NCBI GenBank assembly: GCA_900319035.1
Contig: ONMU01000001.1
Coordinates: 31,659 to 95,658 of the forward strand
DNA: 64,000 nt
Reading direction: 5' to 3'
Source of the DNA: an uncultured Bacteroidales bacterium
GTDB lineage: Bacteria > Bacteroidota > Bacteroidia > Bacteroidales > Paludibacteraceae
The translations under genes were made by a program, and so were the position numbers. Numbering within the stretch: the stretch's first letter is position 1; each line of letters begins with the position of its first letter. Shown here piece after piece: positions 7,199 to 15,420 of this stretch. The notes beneath the pieces were generated by a model. The model worked only from the letters and a program-made list of their open reading frames with translations. It did no database searches and was not told the DNA's origin.

Positions 7199-9883
7199 TT
7201 AGAAGAGATCTAATTGGGTATCTTTGGGTTTCTCGATCGTCATTGTAACGCCGTCTATGTCCAGAGAGGTCGGTTGGGCTGGTTCGGGAGATGCCGGAGT
7301 GTCCAGAGAATCCGGAGATTCTGGAGATTCTGGAGATTCCGGGGTATCGAAATCGTCATCATTCCCCCTTCCGTCTAAGGTTTCCCCCGGTTCATCGGGG
7401 GACACCTCAGGCTCGGGAGTGATGTCTTCGATGGATGCTATCTCGAGGGTAGAGACACGTTTGCCTTTTGCCTTCGCAGATTTCTCGTCGATGAAGTCCT
7501 CCATAAGGATGTCGAGTACCGGTTTGGACTCATCTGCAAAGTGAATACGGAAAGTAGCCTCAGCCCGATCGGAGAGCACTGCGATACGGGAGTCTTTGTC
7601 CTCGCCAAGCATGGATTGCAGCTTCGCATTCGCATCGTCCAAACGGAACCGTTTACCGTAATAATACTTGAGTTCGCCGTTCCACTGGATAAGACTCCAT
7701 ACTTTCTCGGTATCGAGTTTCTCTATACGGAGGATGTTATCCTCAAAATGGGCGGTGAGATCGAAAGTGGTGGTATAATAGGTACCATCGTTATTGATGA
7801 CGAGGATGCGGTCTTCGTCCCAGAACTCACCCAGATAGACTCCGTGCTCGTCATAATTGACACGCAGCACATCGGGATCGAACCACACCTTACGTCCGCC
7901 GAGGGTCGAATGACCTTTCTGCTTGAGGGTGATGGACTTGACTTCAAATTTCGTGAGGACGTTTCCTCGTGCCGTACGGGACTTGACAGCCAGTTCGGAG
8001 AGATCTTTGCAGACCTCCAGTTTCTTGAGATGCAAAGCCGGTTTGAGTGTCACACGGATGATCTCCGCCTCGCCGTTGGGGTTAGCGGTGAAATAGATGA
8101 TCTTCGAACCCGGGGTACCTTGCGTGAGATCGTATTCCTTGTCGCGCGCTACGCCGGTGACGTTGAAACGCTTCATGAAATACGTGCCTTTCTTACCGTC
8201 ACGATAGACCACATTATAGACCGTGCGGTCATCGCCGCGCTGGAAGACAGCTATATGCAGGATGTCGGTACCGATGAACAGTTTCTCGGCTACCTTGATG
8301 ATCTTGTATTTACCGTCCTTATGGAAGACGATGAGGTCATCGATATCGGAGCAATCGAAAAGGTATTCGTCCTTCTTGAGGCTCGTACCGATGAAGCCTT
8401 CCTCACGGTTGATATAGAGTTTCTCGTTGTTCTCAACGACCGCTTTGACGTTGATAGCGCCGAAGTTACGCACCTCGGTGCGACGCGGCCACGCATCGCC
8501 GTATTTGGCTTTGAGCATCTCAAACCAAGCGATGGTATAATCCGTGAGGTGGTTGAGGTTCTTGACGCAAGCTTTGATCTTCTTCTCCAAGTCCTTCATC
8601 AGTTCGTCCGCCTTCTTGGAGTCGAACTTGGTGATTCGAATCATGCGGATCTCGAAGAGTTTCTCTATATCTTCGGTGCGCACCTCGCGGATGAGTTGCG
8701 GCTTGAAAGGCGTGAGGGCATTGTCCACAAACTCAATGAGTTTCTCCTTGTTCGGCGCGTTCTCGTAACCCTCCTGCTTATAGATGCGGTTCTCGATGAA
8801 GATCTTCTCCAAAGAGGTATAGAAATACTTCTCTTCGAGTTCGGATTTCTCGATCTCGAGTTCCCATTTGAGGAGTGCTTTGGTGTTGTCGCAGGACAGT
8901 TTGAGGAGGTTAGAGACGGATGTAAAGATCGGCTTGCGGTTCTCCACCACACAGCAGTTCGGGGAGATATTTACCTCGCAATCGGTGAAAGCATAGAGCG
9001 CATCGATCGCTTTGTCAGAGGACGAACCCGGTGCGAGCTGCACTACTATACGGGCAGTGTCCGCCGTGAAATCATCGATCTTCTTGATCTTGATCTTCCC
9101 TTTCTGGTTCGCCTTGAGGATCGTCTCGATGATTTTCGAGGTGGTAGTACCGTAAGGTATCTCCGTGATGATCAGGGTCTTGTTGTCGTCCGCCTTTTGA
9201 ATACGGGCACGAATCTTCACTACTCCACCACGCTCACCATCGTTGTAACGGGTGACATCGATGACTCCGCCTGTGGGGAAATCGGGATATAAGGAAAACT
9301 CCTGATTGCGGAGGTACGCCAAAGAGGCGTCGCACAACTCGTTGAAGTTATGAGGCAAGATCTTGGAGTTCAGACCGACCGCGATACCCTCCACACCTTG
9401 GGCAAGGAGCAGCGGGAACTTAACCGGCAGATGAATAGGCTCGTTCTTACGACCGTCGTAGGACTTCATCCACTCGGTGGTCTTGGCATTGAAGACCGTC
9501 TCCAGCGCGAACTTGGAGAGACGCGCCTCAATATAACGAGGAGCCGCAGCTCCATCGCCTGTGAGGACGTTTCCCCAGTTACCTTGACAGTCAATGAGCA
9601 GATCTTTCTGGCCGAGCTGGACGAGTGCGTCTCCGATAGAGGCATCGCCGTGCGGGTGGTATTGCATGGTCTGACCGACGATGTTCGCCACCTTGTTGTA
9701 CTTACCGTCATCCACCTGCTTCATAGCATGCAGAATACGGCGCTGCACGGGTTTGAGGCCATCCTCAACCGCGGGCACAGCACGCTCTAATATCACATAC
9801 GAGGCATAATCGAGGAACCAGTCCTGATACATACCCGTCAAGTGATACTTCACAGCATCATTGAAACCACCCTGACCTGCCAT
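7199..9883 (-). CDS. parC: DNA topoisomerase IV / gyrase-type subunit A
   Basis: DNA-breaking subunit of a type IIA topoisomerase, 894 residues. Seen: the winged-helix start GMYQDWFLDYASYVILERAV, the quinolone-region block HPHGDASIGDALV (76-88), and the catalytic tyrosine in APRYIEARL (Tyr117). The C-terminal part is shorter and less regular than in GyrA, so ParC is the better name. The last 70 residues are acidic and low-complexity, encoded partly by a tandem GATTCTGGA word array (7301-7343) and by a segment resembling the sequence before tRNA-Arg (7364-7411). The stop codon lies in an ATTTGAGATTT repeat shared with the start of maf. Confidence 0.93.
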   Translation of the reverse strand: MAGQGGFNDAVKYHLTGMYQDWFLDYASYVILERAVPAVEDGLKPVQRRILHAMKQVDDGKYNKVANIVGQTMQYHPHGDASIGDALVQLGQKDLLIDCQGNWGNVLTGDGAAAPRYIEARLSKFALETVFNAKTTEWMKSYDGRKNEPIHLPVKFPLLLAQGVEGIAVGLNSKILPHNFNELCDASLAYLRNQEFSLYPDFPTGGVIDVTRYNDGERGGVVKIRARIQKADDNKTLIITEIPYGTTTSKIIETILKANQKGKIKIKKIDDFTADTARIVVQLAPGSSSDKAIDALYAFTDCEVNISPNCCVVENRKPIFTSVSNLLKLSCDNTKALLKWELEIEKSELEEKYFYTSLEKIFIENRIYKQEGYENAPNKEKLIEFVDNALTPFKPQLIREVRTEDIEKLFEIRMIRITKFDSKKADELMKDLEKKIKACVKNLNHLTDYTIAWFEMLKAKYGDAWPRRTEVRNFGAINVKAVVENNEKLYINREEGFIGTSLKKDEYLFDCSDIDDLIVFHKDGKYKIIKVAEKLFIGTDILHIAVFQRGDDRTVYNVVYRDGKKGTYFMKRFNVTGVARDKEYDLTQGTPGSKIIYFTANPNGEAEIIRVTLKPALHLKKLEVCKDLSELAVKSRTARGNVLTKFEVKSITLKQKGHSTLGGRKVWFDPDVLRVNYDEHGVYLGEFWDEDRILVINNDGTYYTTTFDLTAHFEDNILRIEKLDTEKVWSLIQWNGELKYYYGKRFRLDDANAKLQSMLGEDKDSRIAVLSDRAEATFRIHFADESKPVLDILMEDFIDEKSAKAKGKRVSTLEIASIEDITPEPEVSPDEPGETLDGRGNDDDFDTPESPESPESPDSLDTPASPEPAQPTSLDIDGVTMTIEKPKDTQLDLF
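7301..7343. repeat. In-frame tandem repeat in the parC tail (GATTCTGGA)
   Basis: Four near-identical copies of a 9-base word, read on the minus strand as repeated Ser-Pro-Glu units near the ParC C-terminus. Confidence 0.8.
7364..7411. repeat. Dispersed repeat similar to 37431-37478
   Basis: About 48 bases built as CCCCTTCCG, a short variable part, then GGTTTCCCC, a small hairpin loop, CGGGG and GACACCTC. The same order appears before tRNA-Arg at 37431-37478. In parC it encodes PEVSPDEPGET-like residues. Confidence 0.55.
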
Positions 9884-9917
9884 GTGATTCAGTTTGCCTT
9901 ACGAGATCAGGCTTGCG

Positions 9918-10079
9918 TTAAGCCTTTTTGTTAACAAAGATGTACGTAAAAATACCGCCCAGCTCCAATACCATCGAGGCTACCAAAAGCCAGTTCTCCG
10001 GAGCAGCGAATTTGTAAAGCACCAAGCACAAAACGCCCAGCAGCAACAGGATAACTCCCAAATACTTCATTGAATTCAT
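9918..10079 (-). CDS. Small two-helix membrane protein
   Basis: A 53-residue protein of unknown function. Translation gives MNSMKYLGVILLLLGVLCLV, a short link containing APENW, a second hydrophobic helix and the end IFVNKKA. Two membrane helices fill most of it. It has its own promoter (10131-10138 and 10159-10162) and lies 34 bases before parC on the same strand. Small inner-membrane proteins of this build are common in Bacteroidota but have no assigned role. An internal ATG (codon 4) is an alternative start. Confidence 0.75.
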   Translation of the reverse strand: MNSMKYLGVILLLLGVLCLVLYKFAAPENWLLVASMVLELGGIFTYIFVNKKA

Positions 10080-10130
10080 GATTATTTATGATTAAACGAT
10101 TTACGATAGTTGTTTTTTCAAAATCGGCTG

Positions 10131-10162
10131 CAAAGTTACTAAAAATTTTGCATATATGCAAA
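10131..10162 (-). promoter_or_regulatory. Promoter of the small membrane protein gene
   Basis: TTTG (complement of 10159-10162), 20-base spacer, TAACTTTG (complement of 10131-10138). The -33 box is one half of a TTTGCATATATGCAAA palindrome (10147-10162), but no -7 box follows on the plus strand. Confidence 0.75.
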
Positions 10163-10197
10163 TAAAAGCGCGTTTTTTTTAGGAATTGTCCCAAAAA

Positions 10198-11286
10198 TCA
10201 CCGAACGAGGCGGTATATACCGCCCGGCAGGGATCGGATGAGACCTTGCAGCTCGAGAGAAACCAGATCGGAAGAGACATCCGAATACGCTCGTTCGGTC
10301 TCCATGACGAGGAGGTTGATATGCAGTCCTTCTTCGGCTTCGTTGAGTTTGGCGAGAAGGATCTGCTGATCCGGCGTGAGGTCGTCTGCCAAAAGGCCTA
10401 CGATGGATGTTTGAAGATTGTTTGAGGTGGTTTGATGTTGTTTGAGGTGGTTGGTGGTCCACTGCATGGTCTCAATAAGATCATCGGCAGAAGTGATGAG
10501 TTGCGCCTTGGAGGACTGAATGAGTTGATTACATCCCGCCGAAGAGATGTCATCGGGTCTGCCGGGGAAAGCAAAGAGTTCGCGGTTATAATCCGACGCC
10601 ATGCGTGCAGTGATAAGACTGCCGCCTTTGTCCCGCGACTCCACTACCACTACTGCGTCCGCCAAACCTGCCACGATGCGGTTGCGTTGCACAAAATTAG
10701 AGGCGATGGGTTCGGTACCGGACGGAAACTCCGTGAGGATGCCTCCTCGTTCGAGGGAAGCTATAGCTTCGGGACGATGCCGAAACGGATAGATGCGATC
10801 CAGACCGTGCGCCGGAATGATGATCGTCGGGACACCGTATTGTAGCGCTGCGCGATGAGCAGCTATGTCAATGCCATACGCACCTCCGGACACTATCGTG
10901 AGGGAGTCCAGGCGGGAAGCCAGATCACGCACGAAAGCGTTGGTCAGTTCCTTGCCGCGTTCCGTGGGACGGCGCGTGCCGACGATGGACACTACATGAC
11001 CCTCCGAAGGATGTACATTGCCTTTAGAATAGAGGACAAGCGGTCTGTCGGGACATTGACGCAGACGATACGGGTAATCCTCATCGGTAAGCGTCCACAC
11101 ACGAATCCCGTGCGCATTGATCCAATTCCATTCGCGCTCGGCTTGCTCCAAAGCCTCGTTCATACCCGGTTCGTCCAGATGACGCCATGCCTCTTCGGCA
11201 GAACCATAATGATCCACCAAAGCCAACGACCGCCGTAAGCGTGAACGGAAGAGCAGACTCAATGCTATATCAAAACATTTGTTCAT
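10198..11286 (-). CDS. dprA: DNA processing protein DprA
   Basis: Single-strand DNA-binding protein that loads RecA in natural transformation, 362 residues. Seen: the Rossmann-fold DprA core with VGTRRPTERG (102-111), VSGGAYGIDIAAHRAAL (132-148), the QRNRIVAGLADAVVVVES block (200-217) and GSLITARMA (222-230), then a C-terminal winged-helix region (300-362). Residues 276-294 between the two parts are Thr/Asn/Gln-rich and come from an in-frame short-word repeat. The gene follows VanZ across a CATTTTCTC repeat array. No competence genes are nearby. Confidence 0.92.
   Translation of the reverse strand: MNKCFDIALSLLFRSRLRRSLALVDHYGSAEEAWRHLDEPGMNEALEQAEREWNWINAHGIRVWTLTDEDYPYRLRQCPDRPLVLYSKGNVHPSEGHVVSIVGTRRPTERGKELTNAFVRDLASRLDSLTIVSGGAYGIDIAAHRAALQYGVPTIIIPAHGLDRIYPFRHRPEAIASLERGGILTEFPSGTEPIASNFVQRNRIVAGLADAVVVVESRDKGGSLITARMASDYNRELFAFPGRPDDISSAGCNQLIQSSKAQLITSADDLIETMQWTTNHLKQHQTTSNNLQTSIVGLLADDLTPDQQILLAKLNEAEEGLHINLLVMETERAYSDVSSDLVSLELQGLIRSLPGGIYRLVR
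10408..10457. repeat. In-frame short-word repeat in the dprA linker
   Basis: Four imperfect copies of GTTTGAGGTGG-like words. They encode a polar linker of about 18 residues between the DprA Rossmann fold and its C-terminal domain. Confidence 0.75.
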
Positions 11287-11346
11287 TTACACATTTTCGC
11301 ATTTTCTCATTTTCTCATTTACCATTTATTTTCGCATTTTCTCATG
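11284..11346. repeat. Short-word repeat array (CATTTTCTC / CATTTACC)
   Basis: Seven or so copies of an 8-10 base word between dprA and the VanZ gene. On the coding strand it repeats AAATGAGAA, so it offers several ATG and TGA/TAA codons. The last residues and stop of the VanZ gene are inside it. Confidence 0.8.
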
Positions 11347-11661
11347 TAACCGTTGGAAAAGGATCATGGAAAGGACGCCGATAAGAGCACCGAGGAAATC
11401 CGCTAACAGATCGAGCCATTCGCCCGAACGGGTGAGCGTACAGGCATACTGAAGGAGTTCCAACAACCCGCCGTATAGCGTCACTGCCACACAAACCCAG
11501 ACCGGACGGCGAACGGGAATCATCCATGAGACCGCCAAGAGCAGGTACATCACACCATGCATCAGTTTGTCACTGACAGAGACGGCGGGCATATGGGTGC
11601 TCTCCGTCAGGCTGAGAATAGCAATGCCTGCCGTTAGAAGCACGGCAGGCATGACAGTCAT
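11326..11661 (-). CDS. VanZ-like membrane protein
   Basis: Inner-membrane protein of 111 residues in the VanZ-like family, whose biochemical role is not settled. Seen: four hydrophobic helices, the family residues SDKLMHGVMYLLLAV (30-44) and a later GGLLELLQYACTLTRSGEWLDLLADFLGALIG block. The C-terminal EKMRK and the stop are encoded by the CATTTTCTC repeat array. It lies 7 bases after upp, so it is probably co-transcribed from the upp promoter. Confidence 0.83.
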   Translation of the reverse strand: MTVMPAVLLTAGIAILSLTESTHMPAVSVSDKLMHGVMYLLLAVSWMIPVRRPVWVCVAVTLYGGLLELLQYACTLTRSGEWLDLLADFLGALIGVLSMILFQRLHEKMRK

Positions 11662-11668
11662 ATACGAT

Positions 11669-12343
11669 TTACGGACGCTCAGAGAGGTGGATTTTTACTC
11701 CGTAACACAGATCTCCGGCATCGCCCAGACCGGGAACGATATATTTCTTCTCATTGAGAATCGGATCAACGGCAGCGCACCAGAGGGTAACATCGGGACT
11801 GTCGTTGAGCTCCTTACGCACCGCTTCAATCGCCTGCGGCGTAGCAATCGCGCAACAGAGGTGGGCATGAGAAGGATGACCGTGCTTGAGCAGCGCCTGA
11901 TAACCGACCTCCATAGACATACCGGTAGCCAACATCGGATCCGCTACAATCAGCGTCTTGCCATCTATTGCCGGAGCTGCCATGTACTCTGCAACGATCT
12001 CCAGTTCACCGGCGGCATTGAGACGACGGTACGCACTGAGGAACGCATTCTCCGCCCGGTCAAAGACATTCAGAAAACCATGGTGCAGAGGCATACCTGC
12101 ACGCAGGATAGTAGCCAATACCAGCTGGTCAGAGATCACATTCACCGGCGCAACGCCAAGGGGCGTCTGTACTTCCGTCGGCTCATAATGAAGCTTCTTG
12201 CTGACCTCGATAGCCATGAATTCACCGATTCGCTCAATATTACGACGGAAACGGAGAGGATCCTTCTGAATATTCACATCACGGATTTCACGAAGATAGT
12301 GGTTGAGCACGCTGTTTTGCTCGGAGAGATTGATAACATCCAT
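11669..12343 (-). CDS. upp: Uracil phosphoribosyltransferase
   Basis: Makes UMP from uracil and PRPP (pyrimidine salvage), cytoplasmic. The 224 residues match the family. Seen: LATILRAGMPL (76-86), the PRPP-binding LIVADPMLATGMSM (131-144) and the uracil-binding GLGDAGDLCYG near the C-terminus. It is transcribed from a promoter that overlaps the divergent DUF5063 promoter; an ATTTACGATTT repeat array fills the leader. With the nucleoside phosphorylase at 1180-2058 it would complete uridine salvage. Confidence 0.94.
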   Translation of the reverse strand: MDVINLSEQNSVLNHYLREIRDVNIQKDPLRFRRNIERIGEFMAIEVSKKLHYEPTEVQTPLGVAPVNVISDQLVLATILRAGMPLHHGFLNVFDRAENAFLSAYRRLNAAGELEIVAEYMAAPAIDGKTLIVADPMLATGMSMEVGYQALLKHGHPSHAHLCCAIATPQAIEAVRKELNDSPDVTLWCAAVDPILNEKKYIVPGLGDAGDLCYGVKIHLSERP

Positions 12344-12346
12344 ATA

Positions 12347-12380
12347 TATTTACGATTTAACGATTTACGATTTACGATTG
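12347..12380. repeat. Short-word repeat array (ATTTACG) in the upp leader
   Basis: Three to four copies of an 8-base word (GATTTACG) between the upp start and its promoter, so probably transcribed. Confidence 0.7.
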
Positions 12381-12400
12381 ATGGTCTCAAAAAAATCGTG

Positions 12401-12448
12401 CAAAGTTACGCATTTTTTTGCATATATGCAAATTTTTTTGTACCTTTG
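12401..12448. promoter_or_regulatory. Overlapping divergent promoters (upp / DUF5063)
   Basis: Minus strand: TTTG (complement of 12429-12432), 20 bases, TAACTTTG (complement of 12401-12408), towards upp. Plus strand: TTTG (12417-12420), 20 bases, TACCTTTG (12441-12448), towards the DUF5063 gene. The two -33 boxes form the palindrome TTTGCATATATGCAAA (12417-12432), so RNA polymerase probably cannot occupy both at once. Confidence 0.8.
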
Positions 12449-12468
12449 CGCTGTTTTTTGAAATAATT

Positions 12469-12975
12469 ATGGAAAGTTTAGTATATAAAGAGTCCACAAT
12501 TGCTTTTGTGACCGCAGCTGCGCAGACCTGTCTGCTGGTAGAAAAAGCCAATGAGTACACGCGCGAAGAATGGCGTGAACAGTTATTACGTCTGCTGCCG
12601 ATATTGTATCTGCGTACGCGATTAGTAGAAGAGGAAGAGCCGATGATGGAGGACGAGCCGCAGCGGTTCGTGACCGAAGAGGACTACAACTATGTGTTGG
12701 TCGGGATGCGTGAGTTATTGGGTTCCGACGATGCCTATTTGGACGTGTTCGTAGATCAAGGCATCTACACCGATGAGGTGCAGACAGCGTATATTTCGGA
12801 AGGCTTGGCGGATATCTACCAAGAGTTGAAAGACTTAGCGGCAGCCTTCCAGACCGGAGAGGAGCCGATCATGCACGATGCGGTGGTGGTTTGCAAAGAG
12901 GCGTTTGAGGCGCACTGGGGACTGAAAGTACTCGCTGTGATGAGAGCGCTGCACGAAGTGAGAGTTGAGAGTTGA
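12469..12975 (+). CDS. DUF5063 domain protein
   Basis: Cytoplasmic acidic protein of 168 residues in the DUF5063 family; function unknown. Seen: a helical fold rich in Glu and Leu, with YTREEWREQLLRLLPILYLR near residues 30-50 and a C-terminal block DAVVVCKEAFEAHWGLKVLA. I chose the ATG at 12469; an upstream in-frame ATG at 12418 lies in the promoter itself. The C-terminal EVRVES and the TGA come from the AGAGTTGAG repeat that follows. It heads a plus-strand unit with the exonuclease and alkaline phosphatase genes. Confidence 0.82.
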   Translation: MESLVYKESTIAFVTAAAQTCLLVEKANEYTREEWREQLLRLLPILYLRTRLVEEEEPMMEDEPQRFVTEEDYNYVLVGMRELLGSDDAYLDVFVDQGIYTDEVQTAYISEGLADIYQELKDLAAAFQTGEEPIMHDAVVVCKEAFEAHWGLKVLAVMRALHEVRVES

Positions 12976-13020
12976 GTGTTTAGTGTTTAGAGTTTAGTGT
13001 TTAGTGTTTAGCGTTTAGAG
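12958..13020. repeat. Short-word repeat array (GTTTAGTG / AGAGTTGAG)
   Basis: Eight copies of a 7-9 base word between the DUF5063 gene and the exonuclease gene. The array contains TAG or TGA in nearly every copy and holds the DUF5063 stop. Confidence 0.85.
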
Positions 13021-13026
13021 ATACAC

Positions 13027-13899
13027 GTGGAAGAAAATCATTATATACATAGAATCAATAAGGATCTGTTGCAATGGATGCCGGTAGCAGCCTTTGAGGG
13101 TGAGGTGATTGTAGTGGATCGCGAGGAACAGGTGGCGGACGCTGTAGCTTACCTCAAGCAACAACGCGTCATTGGGGTGGACACAGAGGCTCGTCCGAGT
13201 TTCCAAAGAGGGATACACTACCCCACGGCGTTGGTGCAGATCGCTACGCATGAGCGGTGCTACCTCTTCAGGCTTACCCATATTGGTATGCCCGAAGCCT
13301 TAGCGCAGGTATTCGCCGACCCGAAGATCTGCAAGGTGGGATTGGCGTTCAAGGATGACATCAACGGCCTAAGACGCAGGCATGATTTCACCCCTGCCAA
13401 TTGTGTGGACATACAATCGATGGTAGCGCAATACGGCATCCTCGATATGGGTTTGCAGAAGATCTTCGCTATCTGTTTCAACAAGAAGATCTCCAAAGCC
13501 CAACAGTTGACCAACTGGGAGAACAGCCATCTGACACCCGAGCAAGCACGGTACGCCAGTACGGACGCTTGGGCTACGCTGCTGATTTACGAAGATTTGT
13601 TGGCTCATGAGCCGCTGCGCCAAGACGAGGTGATTGCCCTCAAACGCCAAGACAAAGAGCAGATGATAGAGCACCAGTTAGAGATACAGGACCAACGTCT
13701 GCGCGAACAAGGCATTGAACCACCGCCCCACCTCACTTTAGAGGAACGCGAGGCCAAACAGGCGGAGAAACGCCGAGAAGCCAGAAAGCGGAAGAGACAC
13801 AATAAGAAGGCGAAAGAACTAAAGACAAAAGATAATAATGAAAAGAATTCTATTAGCAGTACTGCTCATCGTAGCAGTAGCAGCAAACGCAGAGATTAA
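13027..13899 (+). CDS. 3'-5' exonuclease (RNase D-like)
   Basis: DEDD-family 3'-5' exonuclease of 290 residues, acting on RNA or DNA ends. Seen: GVDTEARP (50-57, Asp52 and Glu54 of the first catalytic motif), KVGLAFKDDINGLRR in the middle, and YASTDAWATLLIYEDL with the last catalytic Asp. The C-terminal 60 residues are highly charged (many Lys, Arg, Glu) and may bind nucleic acid. The start is a GTG at 13027, just after a repeat array. The last 62 bases overlap the alkaline phosphatase gene in another frame, so the Ser-rich C-terminus is constrained by that gene's signal peptide. Confidence 0.86.
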   Translation: MEENHYIHRINKDLLQWMPVAAFEGEVIVVDREEQVADAVAYLKQQRVIGVDTEARPSFQRGIHYPTALVQIATHERCYLFRLTHIGMPEALAQVFADPKICKVGLAFKDDINGLRRRHDFTPANCVDIQSMVAQYGILDMGLQKIFAICFNKKISKAQQLTNWENSHLTPEQARYASTDAWATLLIYEDLLAHEPLRQDEVIALKRQDKEQMIEHQLEIQDQRLREQGIEPPPHLTLEEREAKQAEKRREARKRKRHNKKAKELKTKDNNEKNSISSTAHRSSSSKRRD

Positions 13900-15259
13900 G
13901 TACGTCTTTTACTTCATTGGAGATGGTATGGGTTCCAACCAAGTATTAGGCGCAGAGATGTACCGCTCGGCGATACAGGGTGTGCCGTTGGGAAGGGTGC
14001 AGAGTTTGATGAGCACTTTCCCGTATTCTGGAAGTGCCTCAACGTACTCCAAGAGCAACGGCATCACCGATAGTGCGGCGGCAGGAACGTGTCTGGCAAC
14101 AGGTAGCAAGACCACGAACGGCACGTTGGGTCTGGACGAGAACGGCAAACAGCTGAGTACGATTGCCGAAGAGTTGAAACAAAAAAATTGGGGAATCGGT
14201 ATCATGACGACGGTAGCGATTGATCATGCTACTCCGGGTGCTTTCTACGCGCACGTACACGAGCGCAATCATTATTATACTATAGGTCAGCAGCTGAGTG
14301 AGAGCGGTTTTGATTTCTTCGGCGGCGCAGGTTTTCATCATCCAGAGGGAAAGAATGACGATGAGGCAGTGAACCTCTACCGTTTGGCAGAGCAGAAAGG
14401 CTACACCATCGCACACGGTTACGAAGAGGCACAGAAAGTGCTGCTGAACGATCAGCCGCAGAGCACCATGCCGGTACAAGAGACCAAGCTGATCATGGTG
14501 CAGAAAGACGATGACCAAGGTGCGAAGCACGGTTCTAATCTCCCTTACGCCATCGACCGCAAAGAGGGCGACTTGACCTTAGCGCAGATAGTAAGCACCG
14601 CTATACCGTTTTTGGACAACCGTTACGAGCGTTTCTTTATGATGGTAGAGGGCGGCATGATCGATTATGCGTGTCACGCGGACGATGCTGCTACGGCTTT
14701 TGGTGAGTTTTGGGACATGAACGAAGCGATGGAAGTGGCTTATAAGTTCTACCAAGCGCACCCCGATGAGACGCTTATCCTTGTGACAGCAGACCATGAG
14801 ACAGGCGGTTTGGCACTCGGTAACAGCGACTACACGCTGAAACTGGATATACTCCAAAACCAGCAATGCTCGGCTTGGTTCTTGAGCGATCTCTTCACGC
14901 AGTTATTCAAAGAGAACAAGAAACCGAGTTGGGAGGCAGTAAAGAAGATTTACAAAGAGCAGTTGGGTTTCTGGGAAAAAGTGGAGATCAGCGCAGACGA
15001 AGAGAAAGAGCTGAAGGAGATCTACAAGAAAGCGTGTCACGGCAAAGCCAAAGACGCCAAGAATATGTATAAGTCGGTAAACGCCTTAGGCAATGAGGGT
15101 ATCGCGTTGCTGAACAAGAAAGCACATATAGGATGGACCACCCGCGCTCACAGCGCACATGCAGTGCCTATTTTTGCAATCGGCAAGAAGGCTCATCTGT
15201 TCAGCGGATGGCACGATAATACGGAGATTGTTCCGCTGCTTCGCAAAGCGCTGAAATAG
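13838..15259 (+). CDS. Alkaline phosphatase
   Basis: Secreted zinc-dependent phosphomonoesterase of the PhoA family, 473 residues, releasing phosphate in the periplasm. Seen: a signal peptide (1-18, ending ANA), the metal site FIGDGMG (27-32), the nucleophile motif TDSAAAGT (Ser79), DHATPGAFYAHV, and ADHETGGL in the C-terminal half. The start overlaps the exonuclease gene by 62 bases; the ATG at 13838 is required to include the signal peptide. A strong two-way hairpin at 15369-15399 separates it from the convergent secreted-protein gene. Confidence 0.92.
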   Translation: MKRILLAVLLIVAVAANAEIKYVFYFIGDGMGSNQVLGAEMYRSAIQGVPLGRVQSLMSTFPYSGSASTYSKSNGITDSAAAGTCLATGSKTTNGTLGLDENGKQLSTIAEELKQKNWGIGIMTTVAIDHATPGAFYAHVHERNHYYTIGQQLSESGFDFFGGAGFHHPEGKNDDEAVNLYRLAEQKGYTIAHGYEEAQKVLLNDQPQSTMPVQETKLIMVQKDDDQGAKHGSNLPYAIDRKEGDLTLAQIVSTAIPFLDNRYERFFMMVEGGMIDYACHADDAATAFGEFWDMNEAMEVAYKFYQAHPDETLILVTADHETGGLALGNSDYTLKLDILQNQQCSAWFLSDLFTQLFKENKKPSWEAVKKIYKEQLGFWEKVEISADEEKELKEIYKKACHGKAKDAKNMYKSVNALGNEGIALLNKKAHIGWTTRAHSAHAVPIFAIGKKAHLFSGWHDNTEIVPLLRKALK

Positions 15260-15278
15260 TAGCTATTAACGAGAACTA

Positions 15279-15319
15279 AACGGAGGCGGAACGGACTCGG
15301 AACGGAGGCGGAACGGAGG
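15279..15319. repeat. Short-word repeat array (GGAACGGAGGC)
   Basis: Four copies of an 11-12 base word after the alkaline phosphatase stop. Confidence 0.8.
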
Positions 15320-15368
15320 CAAGTGCTATCTAAAAGCCGAATTAAGGGTTCTCTGCACCACAAAAAAA

Positions 15369-15399
15369 ATGAGTGTGTCAAACGGATTGACACACTCAT
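15369..15399. terminator. Bidirectional terminator
   Basis: Perfect 13-bp stem (ATGAGTGTGTCAA and its complement) with a 5-base loop, flanked by A and T runs, between convergent genes. Confidence 0.9.
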
Positions 15400-15420
15400 T
15401 TCATTATAGAGATTGTTTGG

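Noticed and set aside
7541-9292. 583-codon open frame opposite parC
   Set aside because: Antisense shadow; the ParC motifs are on the other strand.
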